Shown: positions 18,756 to 29,791 of the stretch, one piece after another
Position numbering within the stretch: the stretch's first letter is position 1
How the letters are laid out: the number at the start of each line of letters is the position of its first letter
DNA from: SHWC01 sp050173345
GTDB taxonomy: Bacteria; Pseudomonadota; Alphaproteobacteria; UBA828
Direction: 5' to 3'
NCBI GenBank assembly: GCA_050173345.1
Contig: JBFXKW010000003.1
Span: 186,001-250,000, forward strand
Length of the DNA: 64,000 nt
Notes under the pieces: model-generated
Databases searched by the model: none
Told to the model about the DNA's origin: nothing
The model's input: only the letters and a program-made list of their open reading frames with translations
Program-made: the position numbers and the translations under genes

Positions 18756-20807
18756 TTATGGATTTTTGGACGACAACGCCACCTCAACCCGTGCCCGCAC
18801 CGTCTCCCCGGTGACGTCGACAACCGAAATCACGTAGAAGCCGGGTCCAGGAGGTCGCCACGACGCCCGCCGGCTGCCCTTCCCCACCACGATGGGCGTT
18901 CCGTCTACCAGCCATGTGAATGGCCTTCTGCCGCCCTCAACCAATAGTGGCAAATTCTGATCATCATATTCAATCATTAAGAGTGCGCCGTCGAGCGGAA
19001 AACGCAACCCGAGCGCACTACCATCCGACGTTTTACTAGACAATCTTGTTAAATTCGGCGGTGGCGCGCCGGCCGGGTCGGCCGCGATCGAAAGGCTGCG
19101 CGCGCCGCCGCCCGGCAGGCCGTCGAAGATGCGGAAGAGCAGCGGCGCCGCGGCCGACAGGCCGGTGACGCCCGGCATCGGCGTGCCGTCCGGCCGGCCG
19201 ACCCAGACTCCGACCGTATGCCGCCGGTCGAAGCCGATCGCCCAGGCGTCGCGATAGCCGTAGGAGGTGCCGGTCTTGAAGGCGACCTGGCCGGCATCGG
19301 CCGCGCCGCGCACCGTCGGACGGGGCGCGCCGCGCAGCACGTCCGCGATCTCGGCGGCGGCCTCGGCGCCGACGAGGCGCATCCCTTCGGCCTCGGGCGC
19401 GCCGGGCTCGAAGCGGAGCGTGCGCACCTCGCCGCCGCGCGCGAGCCCGGCATAGAGCGTCACCAGGTCTTCGAGCGAGACCGCAGCACCGCCGAGCGCG
19501 AGCGCAAGGCCCGGCCCGTCATCGCCGACCGGCAGGTCCGGCTCGACGCCGACCTCGCCGAGGCGCGCCAGCAGGCGGCGCGGCCCGATGGCTTCGAGCA
19601 CGTCGACGGCGGGCACGTTGAGCGAGCGCTGCAGGGCGAAGCGCGCCGTCACCTCGCCGCTGAACTCGCCGTCGAAATTGCTCGGCGCGTAGGCGCCGAA
19701 GCGCTGGCGCACGTCGGCGAGGATGGTACCGGGATGGGCGCGGCGCTCGTCGAACGCCATGGCATAGAGCACCGGCTTCAAGGCCGAGCCGGGCGAGCGC
19801 CGCGCGACGGTGAGGTCGATCTGGCCGGCGCGCCGCGTCGAGAAGAACGCCGCCGAGCCGACATGGCCGACCACCTTGCCGGTTTCGGTCTCGACCACGA
19901 GCGCCGCGATGTTGGCGTGCGCATCGACCACACCGAGCTGGTCCTTGACGCTGCGCTCGAGCGCGGCCTGGACCGCGGGCTCGATGAAGCTGCGCAGCCG
20001 GGTCTCGCCGGGCTTCGCCGCGGCCAGGCGTTGCGCGAGGTGGGGCGCGAGGAAGGGCAGCGGCTCGCGATGCCCGAGCACCGGCGTCGCCGCCGCGATC
20101 CGTGCGGTCTCGGCGTCGATCTCGTGCGCGGCGACCAGGCGGCCGAGCACCTTGGCGCGCGCCGCGACCGCGGCTTCGCTCGCGCGGTCGGGCCGCACGC
20201 GCGACGGCGCCTGCGGCAGGGCGACGAGCAGCGCGGCCTCGGCCTCGGTCAGCACGCGCGGCTCCTTGCCGAAATAGGCGAGGCTCGCGGCGCGCACGCC
20301 CTCCAGATTGCCGCCGAACGGCGCGAGCGTGAGATAGATGTCGAGGATCTCGGCCTTGTCGTAGCGCCATTCGAGCTGCAGCGCGCGCCACATCTCGATG
20401 AGCTTGGCACCGAACGAGCGCGGCCGCGGCTCCAGGAGGCGCGCCACCTGCATGGTCAGCGTCGAGGCGCCCGAGACCGCATGGCCGCGGCCGATCGCCT
20501 GCGCCACGGCGCGGCCGAGCGCGAGCGGATCGACGCCCGGATGCGCCTCGAAGCGCCGATCCTCGTAGGCGACCAGATAGCGGAGATAGCGCGTGTCGAC
20601 CTCTTCCGCCGTCACCGGCAGGCGGATCAAGCCGTCGCCGGTCGCAAAGACGCGGAGCAGCGAGCCGTCCGCCGCCTCGACGCTGCGCGACACGTCGCGA
20701 TAGCGCGCAAGGTCGGGCGGGAAGGCGCGATCGAGCAGGAAGCCGGCGAGCACCAGCGCGCTAGCCAGGCCGGCGACGGCGAGGCCGATGGCGCGGAGCC
20801 GGCGCAT
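18756..20807 (-). CDS. pbpC: Penicillin-binding protein 1C (bifunctional transglycosylase/transpeptidase)
   Basis: A 683-aa inner-membrane peptidoglycan synthase. An N-terminal anchor (about residues 5-25) is followed by the GT51 transglycosylase domain ('YEDRRFEAHPGVDPLALGRA', 'GASTLTMQVARLL'). The transpeptidase has its Ser-x-x-Lys in 'SPGSALKPVLYAMAF' and KTG in 'FKTGTSYGYRDAWAIGF'. The C-terminal BiPBP_C domain ends near residue 683. Its ATG overlaps the stop of the alpha-2-macroglobulin gene (TGATG), so translation is coupled; this yfhM-pbpC pairing is conserved in proteobacteria and is thought to repair cell wall under protease attack. Confidence 0.95.
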   Translation of the reverse strand: MRRLRAIGLAVAGLASALVLAGFLLDRAFPPDLARYRDVSRSVEAADGSLLRVFATGDGLIRLPVTAEEVDTRYLRYLVAYEDRRFEAHPGVDPLALGRAVAQAIGRGHAVSGASTLTMQVARLLEPRPRSFGAKLIEMWRALQLEWRYDKAEILDIYLTLAPFGGNLEGVRAASLAYFGKEPRVLTEAEAALLVALPQAPSRVRPDRASEAAVAARAKVLGRLVAAHEIDAETARIAAATPVLGHREPLPFLAPHLAQRLAAAKPGETRLRSFIEPAVQAALERSVKDQLGVVDAHANIAALVVETETGKVVGHVGSAAFFSTRRAGQIDLTVARRSPGSALKPVLYAMAFDERRAHPGTILADVRQRFGAYAPSNFDGEFSGEVTARFALQRSLNVPAVDVLEAIGPRRLLARLGEVGVEPDLPVGDDGPGLALALGGAAVSLEDLVTLYAGLARGGEVRTLRFEPGAPEAEGMRLVGAEAAAEIADVLRGAPRPTVRGAADAGQVAFKTGTSYGYRDAWAIGFDRRHTVGVWVGRPDGTPMPGVTGLSAAAPLLFRIFDGLPGGGARSLSIAADPAGAPPPNLTRLSSKTSDGSALGLRFPLDGALLMIEYDDQNLPLLVEGGRRPFTWLVDGTPIVVGKGSRRASWRPPGPGFYVISVVDVTGETVRARVEVALSSKNP

Positions 20808-23800
20808 CAGCGCGTCACCATGAGCCTCCCCGTCGCGCCCACGCCGTAGACATCGGCCCGGTACATGCTCTCGGCGTAGGGCGCCGGCAGGGCGTAATCA
20901 CCCGGCGTGACCGCGCGCGCCAGATAGGCGACCTCGAAGCTTGCGCCGCTCGACAGCCGCATGGCGGCGACGAAGCGGTCGTCCCGCGCCGAGGCGTGTT
21001 CGATCACGCTGAGCTGGTTCAGCCAGGGCAGGCTCTTGACCACGTCCGCGCCGCTCAATTGCGGGTTCTCGATCTCGAGACCCGCCGGCAAGAGATCGAC
21101 CAGCAGCACATGATGACCGCCTTCCTCCGTCACCTGGCCGAACAGCCTGACGATGACGAGATCGCCCTGCTTGAGCGCGGCTTCCTTCAGCTCGGCGCCG
21201 TCGAGGTTCAGCAACCGGCGCTCGATGGCGATGCCGTGCGCGCCGGGCGCCGGCGGCTGGGCGGGCACCCCTGCCACCTCGACCGCGCCGAACAAGGCGC
21301 GCGTGCCATCATTGACGATCGTGACGCCGCTCGCGGCCTCGGCCTCGCTCAGGCGCTCGACCAGCGAGCCCATGAAGGTCTTTGCCTCCGCACCGAGCTT
21401 CACCTTGGCCTCGCCGCTGTTGCGCGCGTTCAGGGTGTCCGCGGCGCGCACCAGCCACGCCGCTTCCTGCGTCGAGAACCAGGCGCGCGGGCCGGCGAGG
21501 CCGCGCAGTTCCTCGACCAGGGGCGGCAGCCGATCGTCGAGCACGCCGGCCTCGGCCAGCAGCGCAACCACCGCGGCACGCTCGCGAATCTCCGAGCCGT
21601 ACCAATCGTCCGGCGTCGGCACTGGAGGCCGCTCGACGGCCTGGGTGAACGCCTGCACCGCAAGGTCGCGCTCGCCGAAGCGCGCCAGCGCCGCGCCGAT
21701 GAACGCGGCATCGCTCGCCGCGGGCAGGGCTTCGAGGCTGGTCGTCGCAAAATGGCGCAGCCGGCCGAGATCCGCCTTGCCGGCGAGCGACAGCACGTAA
21801 TGCGCATAAGCGAGCGAGGAGAGCTGGTAGCTCGCCTGCCCCGGCTGGGCGACCTGGTTGGCGAGCCACACCAGCGCGTTGTCGTAGGGCACGTCGGGCA
21901 CCGCGTAGCCGGCCTCGCGGGCGCGCACCAGGAGCTCGGTCGCATAGGCGCTGAGCCAGCTCTCGGCATCCGCCCGGCTCGACCACAGGCCGAAGCTGCC
22001 GTCCCAGCGTTGCAGCGAGACGACGCGCGCCACGGCATCCTCGATCGCCGCACCCGTATCGCTGCGCCATGTCGCGCCCCACAAGAGGCCGATGCCGCGG
22101 CTCGTACTCTGCTCCAGGCAGCGATAGGGGTAGCTTAGCAGGTCGTCGACATGGCCGGCCGCGCCGAGGTCGGGCATCACACCAAGCGAAAGCTTCGCTA
22201 CGGCGCTTTCGGGAAGCAGGCTGGCCGTCAGATTGCCGGGCACGGCATAAGATTGCGCCGGGCCGACCGTGAAGAGCGTCGAGCGGCGGGTGGCGTTGAC
22301 GCTCGGGCGCAGCGCGATGTCGTAGTGCCGCTCGATGTGAAGGCCATCAGGCCCGTCGACCGCGAGCGTCAACGCCGCCGCGCCGAGATTGTTGCCTTTC
22401 AGCGTGACCGGCAGCGCCGCGCGGCCGCCCGCCGCCAACGTCGCGGTGCGTCCTCCTTCGAGCACGATGTCGAGCGGGCCCTCGGCGCCGAGCGACATCT
22501 GGTAGTCGCCGGCCGGCCCGTCGATGTTCTCGAACGTGACCAGCGTGCGCGCCTCGTCGCCCGGTGCCAGGAAGCGCGGCAGGTTGAGCGTGGCGACTAC
22601 CGGATCGCGCACCGTGACGTCGGCCTCGGCATGGCCCAGCCGGTCCGCGCTCCACGCCACCGCCATGACGCGCAGGCGGCCCGCGAAATCCGGCACGTCG
22701 AGAGCAACCACCGCCCTGCCCTCGTCGTCGAGCGTGACGATGCCGCTGAACAGGCTGACCACGCGGGTCGAGCGGATCGCCGGCGAGACATCCGCGCCGC
22801 CGATGCCGTCGCCGCCGGTGCGCAGCACGCCGCGCGGCGCATCGCGCGGGTCGATCAGCCGGCCATAGGTGTCGCGGATTTCGTAGGCCAGCCGGCGCTG
22901 CGCCATGACATGGGCGAGCGGGTCGGGCGTCTCGTAGCCGGTCAGGCCGAGCACCGCCTCGTCGACCGCGGCGACCACGGCGAACGCCGAGCGGCCGGCG
23001 TCCTTCGCCTCGATCTCGATGGCGAGCTTGCCGTCCGGGCGCATCTGGTTCGGCGCGGCGACGGCGAGCGCGAGATCGCGCTGCGCCGGGTCGGCGGCGA
23101 GCCAGGCGACGCCGAGCGCACGCGCCGGCATGGCGACGCTCAGGTCCTCGCCCGGCCGGTAGACCGCGGCGAGCACATAGCTGCCCGGCCCGTCGAGCCA
23201 GCCGGGGCCGAGCGTGACCGGCACCGTAGTGCCCGCCTCGTCGATCGGCCCGCTATGGACGACCTCGAGCGTGGCGCCCGCCCGCATCAGCACGAGCTGG
23301 CCCGCATAGGGCGCCTCGACATGAACCTGGGCGACGTCGCCCGCGTGATAGGAAGCCTTGTCGAGCCGGACATGCACCGCGTCGGGCCGGCCCTCGGCGC
23401 CCGGCGCGACCCACCAGCCGGCGGTGAAGCGCAGGCTGGTCGCCGCGCCGGTCTCGGCATCGGCGACCTCGATCCGGTAGCGGCCCCAGCCGACATCGAG
23501 ACTCAGCGGCACCGGCGCGCCGGCTTCGAGATCGAGCGTGCCGCGCGCGACCGGGTTGTCGCGCACCGAGACCTCGTAGTCCCAGGCGTCATAGCGCTTG
23601 AACCAGATATAGCTCCACTCCTCGCGATAGAGCGTGTAGGCGACGTTCGACCGCGGCATCGTGCTGCCGTCCGACGCCACGGCGACGATGTCGAAGCGCG
23701 CCGCATCGCCCTCGCCGACGCTGCCGTCGGCGAAATTCGGCCTGACGCCGAGCGCCACTGCCTGATGGCGGAACGGCACGACGACCTTGGCGGACACCGC

Positions 23801-25990
23801 GCGACCGCTCACCTCGAAGACCGAGGCCGTGATCTCGGCTTCGAGCGGATGCGTGGTATCGGGATCGAGCGGGATCGCGGCCTGCAGCGGCGCGGCGCCG
23901 GCGGCGTCCGTCACCGCGCTGCCGAGCGGCAGCAGGCGCGGCGACCACGGCTCCTCCTCGAGGCCGAAGCGATAGCCCTCGAAGCCGGGGAACGGCGTCT
24001 CGGCGGCGCGCAGCGTGGCGCTCGCATCGACGCGCAGCTCGGCCGCCGGCGCGCCGAAGAAATAGTCCGCCTGCACGTCGATCGTGACCGCCTGGTTCGG
24101 CGTAACGCTCGCCGGCGCGGCCGCGGCCTTGACCTCGATCGTCGGCGGCACGAAGTCCTCGACCAGGAAGCTGGCGCGGCCGATCTCGGGCCGCTCGGGG
24201 TCGAGATGGGCGTAGACGGTCCACTGGCCGGTCATGCTGCCGAGCGCGAGCGCGAGGTCCGCGCTGTAGCCGCCCGAACCCGCATCGCTCCGCGTCACCC
24301 GCGTCGCCTCGATGCCGTCCGGGCGCACCAACCGGAGCGTCAGCGGCACGCCGGCCAGCGCGCGGCCGTCGCCATCGCGCAGCAGCGTGGTCAGGTGCAC
24401 GGTCTCGCCCGGCCGGTAGACACCGCGCTCGGCGAACACGAAGCCATCGACCGGCCCCGGATCGTCGCGGCCGGCGACGCCGCGGTCGCTGAGATCGAGC
24501 GCGCCTTGCGAGAACGGCACGAACGTGAAGCCAAGCGCATCGGCCTCGGCGCGCACGAAGACCGGCATGGCGGAGGCCTCGCCCTGCACCAGCGGGCGGT
24601 CGAACAGCACATGGCCGGCGGCATCACTGGTCGCGCGCGCCAGCACGCGGTTGCTGCGCGCGACCAGCGCGACCTCGACGCCTGCAAGCGGCGCGGCGCT
24701 CGCCAGCGAGCGCGTGAAGACGTGCAAGCCGTCCGGCCCCTGCAAGAGGTTGAGCCCGATGTCGCTGACCATCAGCCATTGCGTGGTCTCGACCGGGATG
24801 TTGCCGTAGGCGTCCTCGCCGCCTTCGGGGCTGGCGGCGATCAGATAGACGCCTGGTTCGAGCGGGCCGCCGATCAGCTCGCTGACCGGCAGGCCGATGG
24901 TCACCGTGCGGTCGCGCTCGCCGCCGAGCGTCGCCGCGCCGTCGAACACGAGTTCGCCATCGTTCCAGGCGAGACTGTTGACCTGCCACTCGCGCATCGC
25001 GCCCGGAAAGCTGGTTTGCAGCGCGGCGATCAGGTTGCGCTCGACCACGCGGAAGACGCGGATGCGCGCGCCTTCGAGGTTGACCGCTTCGAGCGGCACG
25101 AGCTGGGGCCCGTGGCTCGGCAGCACATAGCCGCTCTCGCGGAAGCGCAGCGACGAAGCGCGGTGCGGCACCGCGATCTCGAAGCTCGCGCCACTCTCGA
25201 GCTTGCGGTCGCCGACGCCGGGCAGGCCCGGGCGCAGCGTGACGGTGATGCTCTCGCCGAACCTGACGCCGTCGATGCAGAGCTGACGGCCCGAGGCGAT
25301 CACAGCGAGATCGGCGCGCGGCGGCGCGACCTCGACGAAATCGTCGTAGCGGCTGACCCGCGGCTTGACCAGCGGATGGCTGAAGCTGATGCAGGCGCTG
25401 CCGCCCGTCTCGTTGGCGACGCCCTCGCCGCGCAGCGCGATGAACTGCGGCGGGTAGTTCTCCTTGAGCGCCTCGATGCGGGCGACGATGGCCGCCTGAT
25501 CGGCGAGCGCGAGCGCATCGCGCTGCGCCTCCAGCGGATCACTCGCCACCTCGCTCGCGACCCAGAGCGCCACGGCGCGCTCCACGTTGTCGGACGCGGT
25601 CTGCCAGGCATGGAACGCGGCGGCGCGGCGCACCGGATCGTCCCAGTCGCTGCGATAGGTGATGGAGAGCCCGAGCAGCACCCAGCCGGCATAGTCGTCG
25701 GGCGCATCGGCGAGCACGCGCTCCAGCGTCGCGCGCACGTCCCAGAGCGTATCCTTGGCGAACATCTCGCGCACCGAGACCCGCCGCTCGGCGAGCGTCA
25801 CGGCATCCGCGCCGTCGCCGCTGCCGCTGATGCTCGACAGATACTCGCTCGCCTCCGACGCCTGGTCCGCCAGCCAGCCCGGCATGGCCGGCGCGCCGTC
25901 CGTCGCCGCGTGGCCGGCCGATGCGACGAGCCCGATGGCGAGAACGACGAGCGTGACCCGGAAGAGATCGAGCGGCGATCGGAGAGACAT
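20807..25990 (-). CDS. Bacterial alpha-2-macroglobulin family protein (protease trap)
   Basis: A 1727-aa periplasmic protein of the MG-domain/alpha-2-macroglobulin family. A signal peptide (RVTLVVLAIGLVASAGHAAT) is followed by multiple MG domains, including the bait region, and the thioester motif CLEQ with C1291 in 'YPYRCLEQSTSRGIGLLW'. After that comes the alpha/alpha-toroid thioester domain and a C-terminal receptor-like domain. It traps foreign proteases by covalent linkage. Unlike E. coli YfhM it has no lipobox cysteine, so it should be soluble or anchored otherwise. ATG 25990 is chosen; the ATG at 26017 lacks a ribosome site. Coupled to pbpC. Confidence 0.93.
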   Translation of the reverse strand: MSLRSPLDLFRVTLVVLAIGLVASAGHAATDGAPAMPGWLADQASEASEYLSSISGSGDGADAVTLAERRVSVREMFAKDTLWDVRATLERVLADAPDDYAGWVLLGLSITYRSDWDDPVRRAAAFHAWQTASDNVERAVALWVASEVASDPLEAQRDALALADQAAIVARIEALKENYPPQFIALRGEGVANETGGSACISFSHPLVKPRVSRYDDFVEVAPPRADLAVIASGRQLCIDGVRFGESITVTLRPGLPGVGDRKLESGASFEIAVPHRASSLRFRESGYVLPSHGPQLVPLEAVNLEGARIRVFRVVERNLIAALQTSFPGAMREWQVNSLAWNDGELVFDGAATLGGERDRTVTIGLPVSELIGGPLEPGVYLIAASPEGGEDAYGNIPVETTQWLMVSDIGLNLLQGPDGLHVFTRSLASAAPLAGVEVALVARSNRVLARATSDAAGHVLFDRPLVQGEASAMPVFVRAEADALGFTFVPFSQGALDLSDRGVAGRDDPGPVDGFVFAERGVYRPGETVHLTTLLRDGDGRALAGVPLTLRLVRPDGIEATRVTRSDAGSGGYSADLALALGSMTGQWTVYAHLDPERPEIGRASFLVEDFVPPTIEVKAAAAPASVTPNQAVTIDVQADYFFGAPAAELRVDASATLRAAETPFPGFEGYRFGLEEEPWSPRLLPLGSAVTDAAGAAPLQAAIPLDPDTTHPLEAEITASVFEVSGRAVSAKVVVPFRHQAVALGVRPNFADGSVGEGDAARFDIVAVASDGSTMPRSNVAYTLYREEWSYIWFKRYDAWDYEVSVRDNPVARGTLDLEAGAPVPLSLDVGWGRYRIEVADAETGAATSLRFTAGWWVAPGAEGRPDAVHVRLDKASYHAGDVAQVHVEAPYAGQLVLMRAGATLEVVHSGPIDEAGTTVPVTLGPGWLDGPGSYVLAAVYRPGEDLSVAMPARALGVAWLAADPAQRDLALAVAAPNQMRPDGKLAIEIEAKDAGRSAFAVVAAVDEAVLGLTGYETPDPLAHVMAQRRLAYEIRDTYGRLIDPRDAPRGVLRTGGDGIGGADVSPAIRSTRVVSLFSGIVTLDDEGRAVVALDVPDFAGRLRVMAVAWSADRLGHAEADVTVRDPVVATLNLPRFLAPGDEARTLVTFENIDGPAGDYQMSLGAEGPLDIVLEGGRTATLAAGGRAALPVTLKGNNLGAAALTLAVDGPDGLHIERHYDIALRPSVNATRRSTLFTVGPAQSYAVPGNLTASLLPESAVAKLSLGVMPDLGAAGHVDDLLSYPYRCLEQSTSRGIGLLWGATWRSDTGAAIEDAVARVVSLQRWDGSFGLWSSRADAESWLSAYATELLVRAREAGYAVPDVPYDNALVWLANQVAQPGQASYQLSSLAYAHYVLSLAGKADLGRLRHFATTSLEALPAASDAAFIGAALARFGERDLAVQAFTQAVERPPVPTPDDWYGSEIRERAAVVALLAEAGVLDDRLPPLVEELRGLAGPRAWFSTQEAAWLVRAADTLNARNSGEAKVKLGAEAKTFMGSLVERLSEAEAASGVTIVNDGTRALFGAVEVAGVPAQPPAPGAHGIAIERRLLNLDGAELKEAALKQGDLVIVRLFGQVTEEGGHHVLLVDLLPAGLEIENPQLSGADVVKSLPWLNQLSVIEHASARDDRFVAAMRLSSGASFEVAYLARAVTPGDYALPAPYAESMYRADVYGVGATGRLMVTR

Positions 25991-26232
25991 GGCAGCCTCG
26001 TGGATTGTCATTGTCATTGCCGTCGCGACACAGCGGCGGGAAGCCTAGCGCCTGCCCTTTTGGCGCGCTATCGCGTCATTTTATCCGCGAGGATCGGGGC
26101 GGAATCAGGGCGGTCCGGGCCGGCCGGGGCGCGAACGCCCGATGTGAATCGCGCCGTGGCATCGTATGATGACGGCGGCGCCAGCCGTCCCGTCGATTCG
26201 GCCAAGCTTCGCCGCCATCAAGGAGACAACGG

Positions 26233-27186
<954 letters not shown>

Positions 27187-27213
27187 GCGCCCGCGACGGG
27201 GCGGATTGACGCG

Positions 27214-27696
27214 ATGTTCGACCAGCTCCAGTTTTGGCATTGGCTGATCATCGGCGCCCTCTTGATCGGCGCCGAGCTGCTGACGCCCGGCGTGTTCCTG
27301 CTCTGGCTCGGCATCTCGGCGCTGCTCACCGGCGGCGTCATGGCGATCTGGCCGGACCTCGACTGGCGCTATGCGCTGATCCTGTTCGGCGGCCTCTCGA
27401 TCGTCAGCGTGGTGGTGGCGCTGCGCATCAGGCGCATCCGCTCGCCGATGACCGACCGGCCCTACCTGAACAAGCGGGCGCTGCAATATCTCGGCCGGCG
27501 CATCACGCTCGACGAGCCGATCGTCGACGGCCGCGGCACCGCGAAGCTCGACGATACGCGCTGGCGCATCAGCGGACCCGACCTGCCGGCGGGCAGCCAT
27601 GTCGTGATCAGCGGGGCCGAGGATTCGACGCTCATGGTCGAGCCCGTCGCCGCCGACCAGGCCAAGGCGGAAGCCAAGGCCGACGGCGCGCCTTAA
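27214..27696 (+). CDS. NfeD family membrane protein
   Basis: A 160-aa short NfeD with two to three N-terminal membrane segments (FWHWLIIGALLIGAELLTPG, 'FLLWLGISALLTGGVMAIW', 'YALILFGGLSIVSVVVALRI') and a C-terminal OB-fold domain (about residues 85-150). It partners the upstream SPFH protein in membrane quality control or microdomain assembly. The protease domain of long NfeD is absent. Its stop is 4 bp from the convergent BTAD regulator stop. Confidence 0.88.
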   Translation: MFDQLQFWHWLIIGALLIGAELLTPGVFLLWLGISALLTGGVMAIWPDLDWRYALILFGGLSIVSVVVALRIRRIRSPMTDRPYLNKRALQYLGRRITLDEPIVDGRGTAKLDDTRWRISGPDLPAGSHVVISGAEDSTLMVEPVAADQAKAEAKADGAP

Positions 27697-27700
27697 AGAC

Positions 27701-29791
27701 TCAGGGCGGCAGGCCCGCCTGTTCGAGCAGCGCCGCCTCGGCCGCCGCCACGGCGCGGTCGGCATAGGGCTGCACCGCCATCCAGCGCCGCGCCGAGAAG
27801 CCGGGCTCGAGGGCGGCGACGGTCGCGGCCTCGCGCTTCGCGCGCTCCAGCTCGCCGCGCTGAACGAGCGCGAGGATCAGCTCGATACGCGGCGCGAGCG
27901 ATTCGTCGGTCGCGCTCAGGTGCGCGTCCATCAGCGTGACCGCCTCGTCGGTGCGGCCGAGCAGCCGGAGGATGCGCGCCATGTTCCAGGCATACCAGGC
28001 GGGGAAGGACGGGCTGAGCCGCATCGCCTTCTCCATCACGGCGAGGCTGCGCTCCAGCTCGGCCGTGTAGCTCAGCGTGTTGGCGAGCAGCGCGAGCGCC
28101 TCCGAATCGCTCGGGCTGAGCTCGATGGCGCGCTCGCCGTAGCTGACCGCCATGTCGTGGTCGCCGCGGATCAGCATGATGCTGCCGAGCAGGCTGTAGC
28201 AGCGGCCCCGCGTGGGGTCGAGCGCGATGGCCTTCTGGACCAGCGTGCCGGCGGTGGCGAGCGCGGCCGCGGGGTCATCGGCCCAATTGAAGCGGGCCTC
28301 GATGTAGTAGCTCCACGCCACGCCCTCCCAGGCCGACGAATAGCCCGGGTCGAGCTCGGCGGCGCGGCTATAGAGCGCGCGGGCGCGCAGCGTGTCCGCC
28401 CGGGTCAGGCGACGCAGCGCGGGCTGGCCCTCGCTTGCGGCGAGCCAGGCGTCGAGATTGCGCGTGCCGTGCTTCTGCACGCGCGGCGGCGTCTCGCCGC
28501 GCGCCAGGGTGAGCTCGAGCGCCGAGACGATGCCGAGCGTGATCTCGTCCTGCAGCACGAAGACGTCCTCGATCGCCCGGTCGTAGCGATCGGCCCAGAC
28601 CTGGACCCCGCGCACCGCGTCGATCAGCTGCGCCGAGATGCGCACGCGGTCCTCCACCTGCTGGATGCTGCCGTCGAGCACCCAGCGCACGCCGAGCGCC
28701 TCGGCGACCCGACCCGGCGTCTCGTTCTGCCCGGCATAGACGCGCGCCGCCGCCGGGGCGATGACGAAGATCTCCGGGATCGAGGCGAGCGCGGTCGTGA
28801 TGTCCTCGGTCATGCCCTGGGTCAGGCCGGCCGGCGCGCGGCCGCCGGAAATGTCGCGGAACGGCAGCACCGCGATCGACGGATTGTCCGGCAGCGCGAA
28901 GGCCATGGCGGAGGGATCGGCCGGCGCGATCCGCTCGCCCGGCTGGAGCGCGAAGACGACGACGAGCACCACGGCCACCGCCACGGCCGCGCCGGCAGCG
29001 GCGAGCACCGCGAGCCGGCGCCGCTTGGTGCCGGCCATCGGCCTCGCGATGCCTTGATCGGCGAATGCGGCGGGTCTCGCCGCTTCCGTCGTTTCGGCGG
29101 GCTCGGGTTCGGGCACGACCGGGGCTGGCGCTTCGGGCTCCGGCGCCGCCTGCCCGGCCGCGCGCCGCAGCTCGTCGTGCAAGCGCCGGGTCGCCTCGTC
29201 CGGCTCGGCGTCGAGGTGCCGGCGCAGCGCTTCGACGCAGCGCTGATATTGCTGCAGCGCCGCGGCGCGACGGCCGCTCCGCGCGTAGAGCGTCATCAAG
29301 GCGCGATGCGCTTCCTCATTGGCCGGCTCGAAGCCCAGCAGGCGCTGCGCCGCGTCGATCGCGCCGTCGTCATCGCCGGCCTCGGTCAGGAGGCCGATCA
29401 GCTTGTGCGAGGCGTCGACGAAGCGCTGGCGCCAATGGGCGCGCTGCGTAGCGAGCCATTCCTCGAAGCCCTCGGAGCGCAGCGCAAGGCCATCGGCCAG
29501 CTCGCCGCGATGGAGCCTGACCGCGTCGCGCAGCGCCTCGGCCGTACCGGCCTTGCACAGCGCCTCGAACGCCCAGGCATCGACCGCGACCTGCGCCCGG
29601 TCGAGCTGCACCTCGTCATGCGTCGAGACGATCGCCGCGGCCGATGCCCCGCCAAGCTCCTTGCGCAGGCTGAGCAGGCACTGGCGGAGGCTGTGACGGG
29701 CCTGTTCGTCGCCCCGGTCGGACCACAGCATGCCGGCCAGGCGCTCCCGCGGCACGCTGCCGTTGGGAGCCAATGAGAGCAACGTTAACAT
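27701..29791 (-). CDS. BTAD/TPR transmembrane transcriptional regulator (start uncertain)
   Basis: At least 696 aa. The N terminus is a partial winged helix (SVPRERLAGMLWSDRGDEQA) and then the bacterial transcriptional activation domain (about residues 65-215). A Pro/Glu linker and one membrane helix (about 258-285) lead to a TolB-like domain ('IAVLPFRDISGG', 'VAEALGVRWVLDGSIQQ', 'VWADRYDR'), and TPR repeats end the protein. This layout matches sensor-type BTAD regulators with adenylate-cyclase-like TPR modules. Translation upstream of ATG 29791 continues in frame for about 37 codons (IRIDVLGALALSDRHGAPLP) and looks like the missing start of the winged helix, but contains no ATG, GTG or TTG before a stop; see findings. 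Confidence 0.7.
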   Translation of the reverse strand: MLTLLSLAPNGSVPRERLAGMLWSDRGDEQARHSLRQCLLSLRKELGGASAAAIVSTHDEVQLDRAQVAVDAWAFEALCKAGTAEALRDAVRLHRGELADGLALRSEGFEEWLATQRAHWRQRFVDASHKLIGLLTEAGDDDGAIDAAQRLLGFEPANEEAHRALMTLYARSGRRAAALQQYQRCVEALRRHLDAEPDEATRRLHDELRRAAGQAAPEPEAPAPVVPEPEPAETTEAARPAAFADQGIARPMAGTKRRRLAVLAAAGAAVAVAVVLVVVFALQPGERIAPADPSAMAFALPDNPSIAVLPFRDISGGRAPAGLTQGMTEDITTALASIPEIFVIAPAAARVYAGQNETPGRVAEALGVRWVLDGSIQQVEDRVRISAQLIDAVRGVQVWADRYDRAIEDVFVLQDEITLGIVSALELTLARGETPPRVQKHGTRNLDAWLAASEGQPALRRLTRADTLRARALYSRAAELDPGYSSAWEGVAWSYYIEARFNWADDPAAALATAGTLVQKAIALDPTRGRCYSLLGSIMLIRGDHDMAVSYGERAIELSPSDSEALALLANTLSYTAELERSLAVMEKAMRLSPSFPAWYAWNMARILRLLGRTDEAVTLMDAHLSATDESLAPRIELILALVQRGELERAKREAATVAALEPGFSARRWMAVQPYADRAVAAAEAALLEQAGLPP

